Of a stretch of DNA of 64,000 nt, positions 46,662 through 55,375 are shown in pieces. Every line of letters begins with the position of its first letter. Positions within the stretch are counted from its first letter, which is position 1. The notes beneath the pieces were generated by a model. The model was not told the origin of the DNA and did not search any database. It saw only the letters and a list, made by a program, of their open reading frames with translations. Source of the stretch: Bacteroidota bacterium (lineage in GTDB: Bacteria > Bacteroidota > Bacteroidia > Bacteroidales > UBA12481); contig JABHCC010000209.1 of NCBI GenBank assembly GCA_018669475.1, positions 34,342 through 98,341 on the forward strand, read 5' to 3'. Both the position numbers and the translations under genes were made by a program.

Positions 46662-48119
46662 TTATTTTCGCCACAGAGATTCTAGTTGCTCAAGTGTTTT
46701 TCCCTTTGTTTCAGGTACAAATTTAGATACAAATATTGCAGCCAGCACTCCAATTACTCCATAAATCCAATAGGCGAATCCATGATTAAATTTATCAATT
46801 AGATAGGAACTGTTATTCATTATCGGGAATGTCCATGAGATTATCCAGTTTGAAACCCAGAGGGTAGCTGTGGCAAGGGCCATTGCCTGGCCTCTGATTT
46901 TGTTCGGGAATAATTCGGATAGGAGAACCCAGGCGACCGGTCCCCATGAAATTGCGAATCCTGCAATAAAAATCAGGATAAAGACGAAGGCTGCAATGGC
47001 TGAACCCTGATTGGCAAATTGATTAACTTGTTCACCATCTATGTTTGCCTGAGATAATCCGAAATAGAAAATAAAACCTACAGTCAGCATGGCTACAGCC
47101 ATTATTATAGCGCCTCCTTTTAGTAGTGGTTTTCTTCCCAATTTATCAACCATCATTATTGCCAGTATTGTGAATACAAGATTTACGACTCCCACATAGA
47201 TTGTTGACAACAAAGAGGCATTGGTTTCTGCACCCATGTCTTTGAAAATTACAGGGGCGTAATACATTATTACATTAATGCCTATCATCTGTTGGAAAAT
47301 GGCAATTGCCAATCCTACCATAATGACTAAAACGCCGTACGAGAATAGTTTGCCTGATTGATTTACTTTGTTGAGACTCTCTCTTATGTCAGATAGAATT
47401 TCATTTGCTTTGTCCTCGCCATTGATTCGTCTGAGTACTCCCATTGCCTTTTCTTCTCTGCCTTTCAGTGCAAGAAAGCGTGGTGTTTCCGGGATGAAAA
47501 AAACCAGGATCAGAAACAACAATGCTGGTATTGCTTCTGAGGCAAACATCCATCTCCATCCGGTTTCATGAAGCCATGTGTCTGTTCCGTGACGTGCGAT
47601 CCAGTAGTTGACAAAATACACAATCAACATACCCGTAATGATAGCAAGTTGGTTGAATGACACTAATTTGCCCCGCTTTTTTGCCGGAGCAATTTCGGCA
47701 ATATACATTGGTGACATCATTGATGCCATTCCCACTCCGATGCCTCCAATCAATCGGTATACAACAAAATTCCAGATAAAAGTATGATCTCCTTCTCCTA
47801 TGGGACGAACAAAAATCTCTGGCATAGCAGATCCTATTGCTGAAACAAGAAATAGAATAGCCGCGATCATCAGTCCTTTTTTCCTGCCCAAAATCCGACT
47901 TAGCCACCCTCCGGATAATCCACCGATAATACATCCAAGTAATGCAGCAGAAACAATCAATCCCAGTCGGGAATTAGCAGCTGTTTCAGATAAATTGTAA
48001 GGATCGATGAAGAAGGATTTCAATGATTCAACGGTGCCTGAAATTACGGCTGTGTCATAACCAAAGAGAAGACCACCAAGTGTGGCAGTCAGTGTTATAA
48101 GCAGTAAGTATGGACGCAT
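46662..48119 (-). CDS. Sugar porter family MFS transporter
   Basis: 485 residues with twelve helices. Sugar-porter signatures are GYDTAVISGT in helix 1, GGWLSRILGRKKGL (loop 2-3), MSPMYIAEIAPAKKRG in helix 4, PETPRFLALKGR before the central loop, QQMIGINVIMYYAP in helix 7 and PETKGKTLEQLE at the end. It is close in pattern to XylE/GlcP-type proton or sodium symporters for hexoses or xylose. First gene of a two-gene unit with GH2, 9 bases apart. A TACCTTTAT box lies 18 bases upstream of the start. Inner membrane. Confidence 0.93.
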   Translation of the reverse strand: MRPYLLLITLTATLGGLLFGYDTAVISGTVESLKSFFIDPYNLSETAANSRLGLIVSAALLGCIIGGLSGGWLSRILGRKKGLMIAAILFLVSAIGSAMPEIFVRPIGEGDHTFIWNFVVYRLIGGIGVGMASMMSPMYIAEIAPAKKRGKLVSFNQLAIITGMLIVYFVNYWIARHGTDTWLHETGWRWMFASEAIPALLFLILVFFIPETPRFLALKGREEKAMGVLRRINGEDKANEILSDIRESLNKVNQSGKLFSYGVLVIMVGLAIAIFQQMIGINVIMYYAPVIFKDMGAETNASLLSTIYVGVVNLVFTILAIMMVDKLGRKPLLKGGAIIMAVAMLTVGFIFYFGLSQANIDGEQVNQFANQGSAIAAFVFILIFIAGFAISWGPVAWVLLSELFPNKIRGQAMALATATLWVSNWIISWTFPIMNNSSYLIDKFNHGFAYWIYGVIGVLAAIFVSKFVPETKGKTLEQLESLWRK

Positions 48120-48181
48120 AAGATTTATGTTGTGCGAATAAAGGTAAGAGAATCTTACGGGAAAATGGTAAATTCGTTCCC

Positions 48182-48210
48182 GGATCAGGTTCGGGACAGG
48201 AACCGGATCC
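48182..48210. repeat. Imperfect hairpin between divergent MFS and aminopeptidase P genes
   Basis: GGATC-A-GGTTC, seven-base loop, GAACC-G-GATCC: ten pairs with one A-G mismatch, 24 bases before the aminopeptidase P start. It could be an operator or leader hairpin. The words CGGGATCAGTTCGG near 34148-34180 are similar. Confidence 0.4.
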
Positions 48211-48233
48211 TACTACTTTAATCTAATGTAACT

Positions 48234-49577
48234 ATGAAAAACTATATTCTCGCATTGATTTTTTTGCTTTGCAGTTTTACTACCTTCTCTCAGTCCCCAT
48301 CTTTCGGTGTGTTTGACAAATCAGAATACACAGCCAGACGCACAAAGCTGATGGAAAAAATACCTGACGGTATTGCCATCATCCAGGGAGCGGCTATGCG
48401 TACAGAATACTATCGTTTTTTTCAGGGTAATGATTTTATGTATTTGTGTGGATTGGAGATTCCCGGGGCTGTTTTGGTGATTGATGGGGTTAATAAGGAG
48501 AGTACGGTTTTCTTTTCGATCAATGATCGTGGTGCACGGAATGAGGGGATTCCTTTGGAGCATATTAATAATACTGTAGAGGTGACTGGTATTGAGTACC
48601 ATCTGGGTATTAATGAGTTGGAGAAGTGGCTCAGGAAGAAGAGTAAGGATATTAATGTTTTCTATACTGAATTTGAGGCTGAGGAGCTTATGCGGGAATG
48701 TTCGATGGAGAAAGGTCGATATCTGATTCAGGGTATGACGAGGAATATATGGGATGGAAGACCAACAAAAGAGGATCAGTTTGTTTTTAATCTTAAAAAT
48801 CTTTTTCCGGATGTTCTTGTGACCGATTGTACCCAAAAGATATGGGATCTGAGAGTGATCAAATCGCCCGCAGAAATAGCACTTTTACGAAAAGCAGGAA
48901 AGATTGGTGTTGAAGCCCACAAGGCAATCATGAAGGCAACATATGTTGGTATGCCAGAATATGAATTGGCAGCTCTTTTTGAGTATGAAAATAAAAAAAG
49001 AGGAGCCCAGGAACTGGCATATTATACCATTGTGTGTCAGAAAGAAAACCATCCATACGTGCATTATCATACCTATGACGGAACACTAGAAGATGGTGAA
49101 TTTCTGGTAATTGATGGTGGTCCGGATTTACATTACTACGATATCGATATCACGATCTCATACCCGGTAAACGGCAAATTCACTCCCAGACAAAAAGAAA
49201 TTTACGAAGCCTGCAATGCCATGCATGAGGCATGCATGGCAGTCTATCGTCCGGGATTAGATTACAGCAAACTTAAACCAGAAGTAATGGCCAAATTGAA
49301 GGAAATGGGATACGACACCAGACTCCCAATCTTCAAAAAGTTCGGAGCAAGTTTCGGACATTATGTTGGAATGGCGGTGCATGATGTTGGAGGTGGACCG
49401 AGAACGCTCGAGGAGGGTATGGTGTTTGCAAATGAGCCATTGGCGATTTTTGCTAAGGAGAATATGGGTGTGCGGGTTGAGGATACGATTGTTATTACTG
49501 AGGATGGGTGTGAGAATTTGACTGCGGGTATTCCTCGCACGGTTGCCGAAATTGAAGCGTTCATGCGCAGCAATTAA
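48234..49577 (+). CDS. Aminopeptidase P family (M24) metallopeptidase with signal peptide
   Basis: 447 residues; an apparent signal peptide (MKNYILALIFLLCSFTTFSQ) makes it a periplasmic enzyme removing N-terminal X-Pro residues. The N-terminal aminopeptidase P domain (GIAIIQGAAMRTEYYRFFQGNDF) is followed by the pita-bread domain. Metal ligands: VIDGGPDLHYYDIDITISY (two Asp), GASFGHYVGMAVHD (His), GMVFANEPLAIF (Glu) and VRVEDTIVIT (Glu). Length and motif set are complete. Synonymous codon use changes sharply along the gene. Monocistronic; divergent from the MFS gene. Confidence 0.92.
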   Translation: MKNYILALIFLLCSFTTFSQSPSFGVFDKSEYTARRTKLMEKIPDGIAIIQGAAMRTEYYRFFQGNDFMYLCGLEIPGAVLVIDGVNKESTVFFSINDRGARNEGIPLEHINNTVEVTGIEYHLGINELEKWLRKKSKDINVFYTEFEAEELMRECSMEKGRYLIQGMTRNIWDGRPTKEDQFVFNLKNLFPDVLVTDCTQKIWDLRVIKSPAEIALLRKAGKIGVEAHKAIMKATYVGMPEYELAALFEYENKKRGAQELAYYTIVCQKENHPYVHYHTYDGTLEDGEFLVIDGGPDLHYYDIDITISYPVNGKFTPRQKEIYEACNAMHEACMAVYRPGLDYSKLKPEVMAKLKEMGYDTRLPIFKKFGASFGHYVGMAVHDVGGGPRTLEEGMVFANEPLAIFAKENMGVRVEDTIVITEDGCENLTAGIPRTVAEIEAFMRSN

Positions 49578-49620
49578 CCAATATGCCAATATACTGAATC
49601 ATCTTTCGTCATTCATCATT

Positions 49621-49735
49621 CGGGAAAGTTTTCAGTTTTCGGTTTTCAGTTATCAGGAAGTTATAAGTAATAAGTTTTAAGAGTATTATATGAGAACCAG
49701 ATATTTGATATTTAACCTTCGACTTTCGACCTTTT
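49621..49735. repeat. Degenerate short-word repeat (TTTTCAG / TTCGACCTT words)
   Basis: Words TTTTCAG, TTTTCGG, TTTTCAG and TTATCAG follow the aminopeptidase P gene, then AAGTTATAAGTAATAAGTTT. After the start codon of the next gene, CTTCGACTTTCGACC and TTTTCGGTCTTCC encode part of its signal peptide. There is no fixed period. It resembles the other word repeats in style but uses other words. Confidence 0.55.
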
Positions 49736-51519
49736 CGGTCTTCCTCACTATTCTCACCTTAATGACCGCTTGCAACAAAGAGCGGGATTTACAATCCATG
49801 ATCGACCAGGCAATCGCCTCCGGCTCGCCTTCGCTTGTACTTCCTAATGGGCATTACGTGCTTGATGAAGCTGTGGTTCTCGATGGCGTTGAAAACTTCA
49901 CTATTCGTGCTGAAAATTATGGGTTGGCCATCGTTACTTCCGCCTTGCGGCTTAGCCTCTCGGATTTTGATTGTTTGGATGAGAAAAAACTAATTTATGA
50001 GATTAAGCTAAAGGAATTAATAACTGAAGACTGGCCCGATTCATTCAGAGGTTCGGCCGGTTGGCCAGAAGTGTATGTTAGTGGAGTGCCAATGCATATT
50101 GCAAGATGGCCGAATGAAGGATGGGTCAAAATAGATTCAGTACTTGAGCGGGGCTCTATTCCAAGGCAGGAGGATTCTACGGGAATCGGAGGACGATTTA
50201 GGTCTGAAAAGCTTGCCATGAACTTGATTCAGGGTCCAATGTCTAAGGTCCAAGGTCCCGATTCCCGAATCCCGAATCCCGAGTTCCCGCTCTTCCTCTC
50301 CGGTTACTGGTGCTACAAATGGTACGACGAAACTCTACGGGTTGAATCAATCAATTCCGAAACTGGGGAAATTGCAATGGCTGCTCCACATCGCTACGGT
50401 ATTGGAGGTCCCAGTGGAGGGCTTTTTTATGGGATTAACCATCCTTCTTTCCTGGATGAGCAGATGGAGTATTATTATGATAATCGTACTGGTACTATTC
50501 GTTTGATATTACCGGCTTCGGCTTCCTCTGATATTTCTATTGAGATTGCTTATAAGAGCTTTCCTTTGTTTGATATTCGTAACTGCTCTAATATCACCGT
50601 AGAGGATATGGAGTTAAGTGCTCATAATGGTCTTGCTGTTTTGATTAACGATAGTGATTCTGTTGAGCTTAAGGCCTGCGCTTTTTATCGTCTTTCTAAA
50701 AATGCTGTAGAGATTTATGGTGGTACTAACTGTGGTGTTAATCGCTCTGATTTAAATTATCTGGGAGAGAGGGGAGTGCGCATTGAGGCCGGTGATCGCG
50801 AGACACTCACACCTGCTAATCATTATGTTACAAATTCTATTATCCGCAATTTTGCTCTTCATGTAAAAACATATGCGCCGGCGGTTAGTTTGCTAGGTGT
50901 TGGGCATATAGTATCATATAATGAAATTTCTGATGCTCCCCATAATGCGATCTTATTCAGTGGTAATGATCACCTGATCGAGCGGAACGATATCAGAAGG
51001 GTTTGCATGAATACCTCTGATGCCGGGGCTATTTATTGTGGTCGCGACTGGACAATGGGAGGAACTGTAATTCAGCACAACAACTTCAAGGATTTAGGAC
51101 AGGCAAGTCATCATCATAACTGGGCAATTTATCTTGATGATCTGGCATCAGGAATTGATGTTTTGAATAATGTGATTGAGGATTGTCCATCAGGCATATT
51201 GATTGGTGGAGGCCGGTATAATCGGATAATCGGTAATAAAATGAGTAATTGTCCGAAAGCATCTATTATGTACGACGGAAGAGGATTGAATTGGTATACG
51301 CAATATATTGATGATCCGGATAATGAACTGTGGCAACGATTAAGGGCAATGCCTATTGATCAGGAACCTTGGAAGGATAGATTTCCGTGGTTACAAGATA
51401 TTCCTGATGATGCTCCCGGGACACCCAAATATGCTACAATATTAAATAATGAAATTGTTAATTCTGCCAATCCGGTCGTTCATCCGGCAGTAAAAAAATA
51501 TGGTCATGTGGAGTATTAA
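49690..51519 (+). CDS. Right-handed parallel beta-helix lipoprotein
   Basis: 609 residues; lipoprotein signal with Cys29 (LMTAC). The N-terminal module has LPNGHYVLDEAVVLDGVENF and the region RGSAGWPEVYVSGVPMHIARWPNEGW, as in GH141-like and related beta-helix carbohydrate-active proteins. Rungs follow (YNEISDAPHNAILFSGNDHLI, DDLASGIDVLNNVIEDCPSG). Residues about 176-200 (IQGPMSKVQGPDSRIPNPEF) are encoded by a short-word repeat and look like an insertion in an otherwise normal domain. Probable surface polysaccharide-active protein; catalytic residues not assigned. The following beta-helix gene starts inside its end (20-base overlap), so both are translated from one mRNA. Confidence 0.78.
   Translation: MRTRYLIFNLRLSTFSVFLTILTLMTACNKERDLQSMIDQAIASGSPSLVLPNGHYVLDEAVVLDGVENFTIRAENYGLAIVTSALRLSLSDFDCLDEKKLIYEIKLKELITEDWPDSFRGSAGWPEVYVSGVPMHIARWPNEGWVKIDSVLERGSIPRQEDSTGIGGRFRSEKLAMNLIQGPMSKVQGPDSRIPNPEFPLFLSGYWCYKWYDETLRVESINSETGEIAMAAPHRYGIGGPSGGLFYGINHPSFLDEQMEYYYDNRTGTIRLILPASASSDISIEIAYKSFPLFDIRNCSNITVEDMELSAHNGLAVLINDSDSVELKACAFYRLSKNAVEIYGGTNCGVNRSDLNYLGERGVRIEAGDRETLTPANHYVTNSIIRNFALHVKTYAPAVSLLGVGHIVSYNEISDAPHNAILFSGNDHLIERNDIRRVCMNTSDAGAIYCGRDWTMGGTVIQHNNFKDLGQASHHHNWAIYLDDLASGIDVLNNVIEDCPSGILIGGGRYNRIIGNKMSNCPKASIMYDGRGLNWYTQYIDDPDNELWQRLRAMPIDQEPWKDRFPWLQDIPDDAPGTPKYATILNNEIVNSANPVVHPAVKKYGHVEY
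50222..50290. repeat. Degenerate short-word repeat inside a coding sequence
   Basis: GGTCCAATG, AAGGTCCAAGGTCCC, GATTCCCGAATCCCGAATCCC and GAGTTCCCG: shuffled GGTCC and TCCCGAA words kept in frame and coding about 23 residues of the beta-helix protein. The word GGTCC is shared with the intergenic repeat at 7424. Confidence 0.65.
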
Positions 51520-53713
51520 TAGACTGTCTTTGTTGATTTTGCTTGGTCTTTTTACGGTAACAGCTTATACTCAAACCACGATTGATTTGGTGGATAATAC
51601 AGAAATCTCCTCAGGTGCAAATATCAAAATTAATCCAGGGGATTATCAGATTCAGGATTTGCATAATAATGGACTTCTGCGGATTGTCAATAAGGAAAAT
51701 GTGATCATTGATGGAAGTGATGTGAATGTGAGCGGGATGGATACTACGGGCTATCTGATTTATATTGAGAATTCAACTAACGTCACTATCAAGAATTTCA
51801 AATCGGCCTCTGCGTTTTTTTATGCTATTCGTGCTAAGAACAGTTCAGGAATTACGATAGAGGATAATAATCTCTCTTATAACCAGAAGGATACTCTTGG
51901 ATGGATTTTTATCTGGACAGAAGTTGGGGAGGCTCTGGGAGGAGGTGTTCTGTTAGATCAATGTACTGATTCAGACGTTTTTGGCAATACTATGGTACAG
52001 CAGAATGATGGTGTGGCCATGTACCATTGTGATGATATCCGAATTCATGATAATACTCTGAACTGGAACTGTGGATTTGGAATCAGGATGAATTTCACTG
52101 ATAATTGCAATATTCACCACAATGATTGTTCACATGTTAATCGAATCACCGATCCATCCGATTGTGCAGCCATCCTCCTGATCGTTTCGAATAATAATAC
52201 AGTTGAGTACAATGATCTGACTTATTCAGGAGATGGTATTTTTCTCGGACAGTATGAGCACAGCCATATTCCTAATAACAATTATTTTGCCCATAACGAT
52301 TGCTCCTATTCTCCGCATAATGCCATCGAATCTACTTTCGCTGATGGCAATGTGTTCATTGATAATAATTGCAATTTTAGTCATTACGGCCTGTGGCTTG
52401 GATATAGTTTCAATAATCTGGTTGAGGATAATGAGATTATCGGGAACTTAACTGCGGGAATCGCGGTTGATCGGGGTTTTGAAAACACATTCCGGGGGAA
52501 TGAAATACGTCAGAATCCTTATGGCTTTCAGCTCTGGGAGGGAGGAGTGATTGGGCCTTATGGTGATCAATATTCTCACAGCTATTATATATATGATAAT
52601 CTGATCCAGGGAAATATGTGGGGGATCCATGCCATCAATACCGAGCATCTGGTTGCGAAGGGAAACGAATTTATTCACAACCAGAAAGCAGATATTTACC
52701 TGGAGGGTGATTCAAAAAACGACACAATAAGCCGTAATTATTTCAATTCTCCCACTTCATATTTCATTCAGGCAATGACGGAGGATGCCATTGAGGCTCC
52801 GGATAATCAGTTCAATCCGGCAGATCGTGATTTGATCGTCCGAAAAATGCGAGGAACAATCAACTGGTATCCCTTTGTTGAAGGTCCGGCTCCCAGATTC
52901 ATGGATCAGCCCCCTTGTGATATGGCAGAGCCGAATGCTGTATGGAATATTTATGCCGATCCCGGATTCGGACACCGAAGGGATGAAGTTTTAGAGTTTG
53001 ACTCTGTGGATTTTAAAGTAGGACAAGCTTCTGTAAAATTAAATACCCCAAGGGGATGGGATGTTGGGATAAATTATCGTCCGGGAGGTGATTCCATTGC
53101 CCTATGGGATCTATCTGAAAACGATACTCTCAAGTTCTGGATTAAAACCATAAAAAATCCCAATTACGGCTTTCAGGGATTTTTTATTCGGATCGGTAAT
53201 TTTGACCATAGCTATTATCAATATACTATCCCGGCATCGGATTTAAACAATGCTCACAACAGATGGAGGCATTATAATATACCCCTAAAAGGAACTTCAA
53301 AGTTTGTAAGAACACAGGTAGGAGATATGGATTTCGATGCCGTAAATTATGTCGAATTTCATGCTGATACATGGGACTTTGGATACACCCTTTGGGTAGA
53401 TGGTGTACAGTTCAAAGATTGTATACCAACAGGGATTTCTGATGAGGAATCTGGGAAGCCCTTTCAATCAGTATTTTATCCCAATCCGGTCTCAGGATCG
53501 GGGACTATCAATTTTCACTTAGATCAACCCTTTGAGGTTGAAATTAAGTTTTATAATTTGGAAGGCCGGGTGGTAAAATCTATCGAATTGGATGTGCAAG
53601 GAGCAGGAAAGAATATACAAAATGTAGACTTGGATGATTTGGGGAACGGGGTTTACATATATAGGATTTTTGCAGGTAAGATGATTGAACAGGAAATGAT
53701 TGTGGTTCAATGA
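51500..53713 (+). CDS. NosD-like parallel beta-helix protein with T9SS sorting domain
   Basis: 737 residues (or 735 from the ATG at 51506); signal peptide cleaved near VTAYTQ. Residues about 50-440 are NosD-type right-handed beta-helix rungs, recognisable by repeated NNT/NNxI units (ITIEDNNLSYNQKDTLGW, DDIRIHDNTLNWNCGFGIRM). Around 500-650 is a jelly-roll carbohydrate-binding-like module (VGQASVKLNTPRGWDVGINY). The end is a T9SS sorting domain (SVFYPNPVSGSGTINFHL, IKFYNLEGRVVKSIEL, LGNGVYIYRIFAG). It is exported over the outer membrane and may bind or cleave polysaccharide. Translationally coupled to the preceding beta-helix lipoprotein gene. Confidence 0.82.
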   Translation: MVMWSINRLSLLILLGLFTVTAYTQTTIDLVDNTEISSGANIKINPGDYQIQDLHNNGLLRIVNKENVIIDGSDVNVSGMDTTGYLIYIENSTNVTIKNFKSASAFFYAIRAKNSSGITIEDNNLSYNQKDTLGWIFIWTEVGEALGGGVLLDQCTDSDVFGNTMVQQNDGVAMYHCDDIRIHDNTLNWNCGFGIRMNFTDNCNIHHNDCSHVNRITDPSDCAAILLIVSNNNTVEYNDLTYSGDGIFLGQYEHSHIPNNNYFAHNDCSYSPHNAIESTFADGNVFIDNNCNFSHYGLWLGYSFNNLVEDNEIIGNLTAGIAVDRGFENTFRGNEIRQNPYGFQLWEGGVIGPYGDQYSHSYYIYDNLIQGNMWGIHAINTEHLVAKGNEFIHNQKADIYLEGDSKNDTISRNYFNSPTSYFIQAMTEDAIEAPDNQFNPADRDLIVRKMRGTINWYPFVEGPAPRFMDQPPCDMAEPNAVWNIYADPGFGHRRDEVLEFDSVDFKVGQASVKLNTPRGWDVGINYRPGGDSIALWDLSENDTLKFWIKTIKNPNYGFQGFFIRIGNFDHSYYQYTIPASDLNNAHNRWRHYNIPLKGTSKFVRTQVGDMDFDAVNYVEFHADTWDFGYTLWVDGVQFKDCIPTGISDEESGKPFQSVFYPNPVSGSGTINFHLDQPFEVEIKFYNLEGRVVKSIELDVQGAGKNIQNVDLDDLGNGVYIYRIFAGKMIEQEMIVVQ

Positions 53714-53791
53714 ACTTGTAATGTGAGAAGAATCATTGGGACGGACGTTTCTTTAGACTCATATGCTCACTCCCATAACACCTTACTTAAT

Positions 53792-55237
53792 TTACCTTGT
53801 CAAAAACGTTTTTGCATTACCATGCGCAATCATCATAAATAATTCCTCACCTAAATAGCTCCTAAGATTTTGATATAACACTTTGTCAACGCTTTTCTGG
53901 GAAACCACATAGTAGTCTGTACCAAATAGGATTTTGTGTTTTACTTTGTCATCGTGCAAGAGGTATTTTAATAGGGGAAACGACTCTTGTTTGTAAAGAA
54001 TAAAACTTACATCGGCGTGTACGTTATCATACCGAACCATTAGATCGTAGATGACCGATAACCAGCTGGCGTGCCACCAGATTCTTTTTGTGTTTTTGTG
54101 AGTTAGGGTGTTTATCTTCTTATTATACTCCGTGAGACTTACAGGAGCAATGTTGTTGTTGTAATCGTTGAAAGCGTCTTTTCTGTAATCATCCCATTCT
54201 TTATTTCCTCCGAAGTGAGCCAGACAAATCTTTAATTTGCTTAGGTCTTTGTCCTCTCCCAGATATCCGGATAAAAGATTCTTATCTAATAAGCAATGAT
54301 AATTCATTGGATGGGTAAAGTTGGAAGTGAAGTTCGCGTTACTCTTCTGAAGTAAAGGAATAGGCTTCATATCACCTCCTTTGTGATTGTATTCTAGAAT
54401 GGGGTGCTTTTTCCATTCATCCTTTTTTCGTCCTCTGTAAAATACTGGCCCTCTATTGCAATGAGTGATAATTGGAATATTATGTTTCAGGGCAAATTCA
54501 TAGCTTGGTATGAGCTCTTTATCGAAAGGATAATATCCGTTGGCAGGATAGATTTTGATGCCGCTAAAGGACTTCTCTCTCAAATTCGTTTCAAAATATT
54601 CTGAATAGTCTTGAACCCTTTTATTTTTCCTCGTCTTAACAATTCTTCTGGGATCAAGGGATATGAAAGGATGGAGTTCAGGATGTCGGCTGCTTATCCT
54701 TTTAAGTTCCTCAATCTGATCCATATAGGAAGTTGCTGGTTTCCCTGCTTCCATAAATTCCATATCCATGCTTAAGGCAATAAACTTACTTTCAGTAGGA
54801 TAGTTCTTCTTTAAAAAGGTATAAATGGATGCTTGATCTTTGTAGTGTATGGAGTATCGGGCAAGAGTAATATATCGCCTGATAAGTCCTTTGAACTCAT
54901 CGCTAAAAATTGAATCCCATCTCAGGAAATCCAGTGCAATTCTTAATAGCCATCTAAGTACTTTGTAAATTAGAACAAAGGGCAACCAGAGAATAACAGT
55001 AGGCTTCAGGATATCTTTTATGGTATAGAAAAACTTATTCCACTTGCGAATAAATGATTTATACCTGGTGCTTCCTATTGAGGTGAAGTTCGTGTAATAC
55101 CATTTAATCGTTTTGATAGTAAGAATCTTGTATACCGGCCATGGCATTAAGGACTTACCAAACTCATTAGGCACATGATCAATGGTAAAAACATGTGTGT
55201 GGCAATTAATTATGGTTTTGTTGTCTTGATTATTCAT
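53792..55237 (-). CDS. Amidohydrolase-family metal-dependent hydrolase with internal hydrophobic hairpin
   Basis: 481 residues. The amidohydrolase-2 TIM barrel is marked by INCHTHVF (HxH metal motif) at 10-17, FSGIKIYPANGYYPFD, IPIITHCNRGP (His), KICLAHFGG (His) and ILFGTDYY (Asp). Between the HxH strand and the next barrel strand is an insertion of about 60 residues rich in hydrophobic residues (TVILWLPFVLIYKVLRWLL, about 80-100), enough for a membrane-associated helix. There is no signal peptide. It may therefore act at the inner membrane from the cytoplasmic side. Substrate unknown. It faces the convergent T9SS beta-helix gene and follows another beta-helix gene by 133 bases. Confidence 0.78.
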   Translation of the reverse strand: MNNQDNKTIINCHTHVFTIDHVPNEFGKSLMPWPVYKILTIKTIKWYYTNFTSIGSTRYKSFIRKWNKFFYTIKDILKPTVILWLPFVLIYKVLRWLLRIALDFLRWDSIFSDEFKGLIRRYITLARYSIHYKDQASIYTFLKKNYPTESKFIALSMDMEFMEAGKPATSYMDQIEELKRISSRHPELHPFISLDPRRIVKTRKNKRVQDYSEYFETNLREKSFSGIKIYPANGYYPFDKELIPSYEFALKHNIPIITHCNRGPVFYRGRKKDEWKKHPILEYNHKGGDMKPIPLLQKSNANFTSNFTHPMNYHCLLDKNLLSGYLGEDKDLSKLKICLAHFGGNKEWDDYRKDAFNDYNNNIAPVSLTEYNKKINTLTHKNTKRIWWHASWLSVIYDLMVRYDNVHADVSFILYKQESFPLLKYLLHDDKVKHKILFGTDYYVVSQKSVDKVLYQNLRSYLGEELFMMIAHGNAKTFLTR

Positions 55238-55344
55238 ATCAGTGCCTCCATTGACTATTTCTTGTTGGTCATTTTAGTTTTATTCAGATTGGTATGTCAA
55301 GCATCACTTGTATGCAATATAGCGTTCAGTTCTCAGAGCCCTTT

Positions 55345-55375
55345 CGTTACGAATTGGCGTCGATTTGGCGTCACC
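55345..55375. repeat. GCGTCAC-word repeat, site 1
   Basis: CGTTACGAATTGGCGTCGA followed by TTTGGCGTCACC, reaching the stop codon of the pectate-lyase-like gene. The same words recur at 56981-57012 and 58433-58473, each next to a gene end. Confidence 0.5.
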
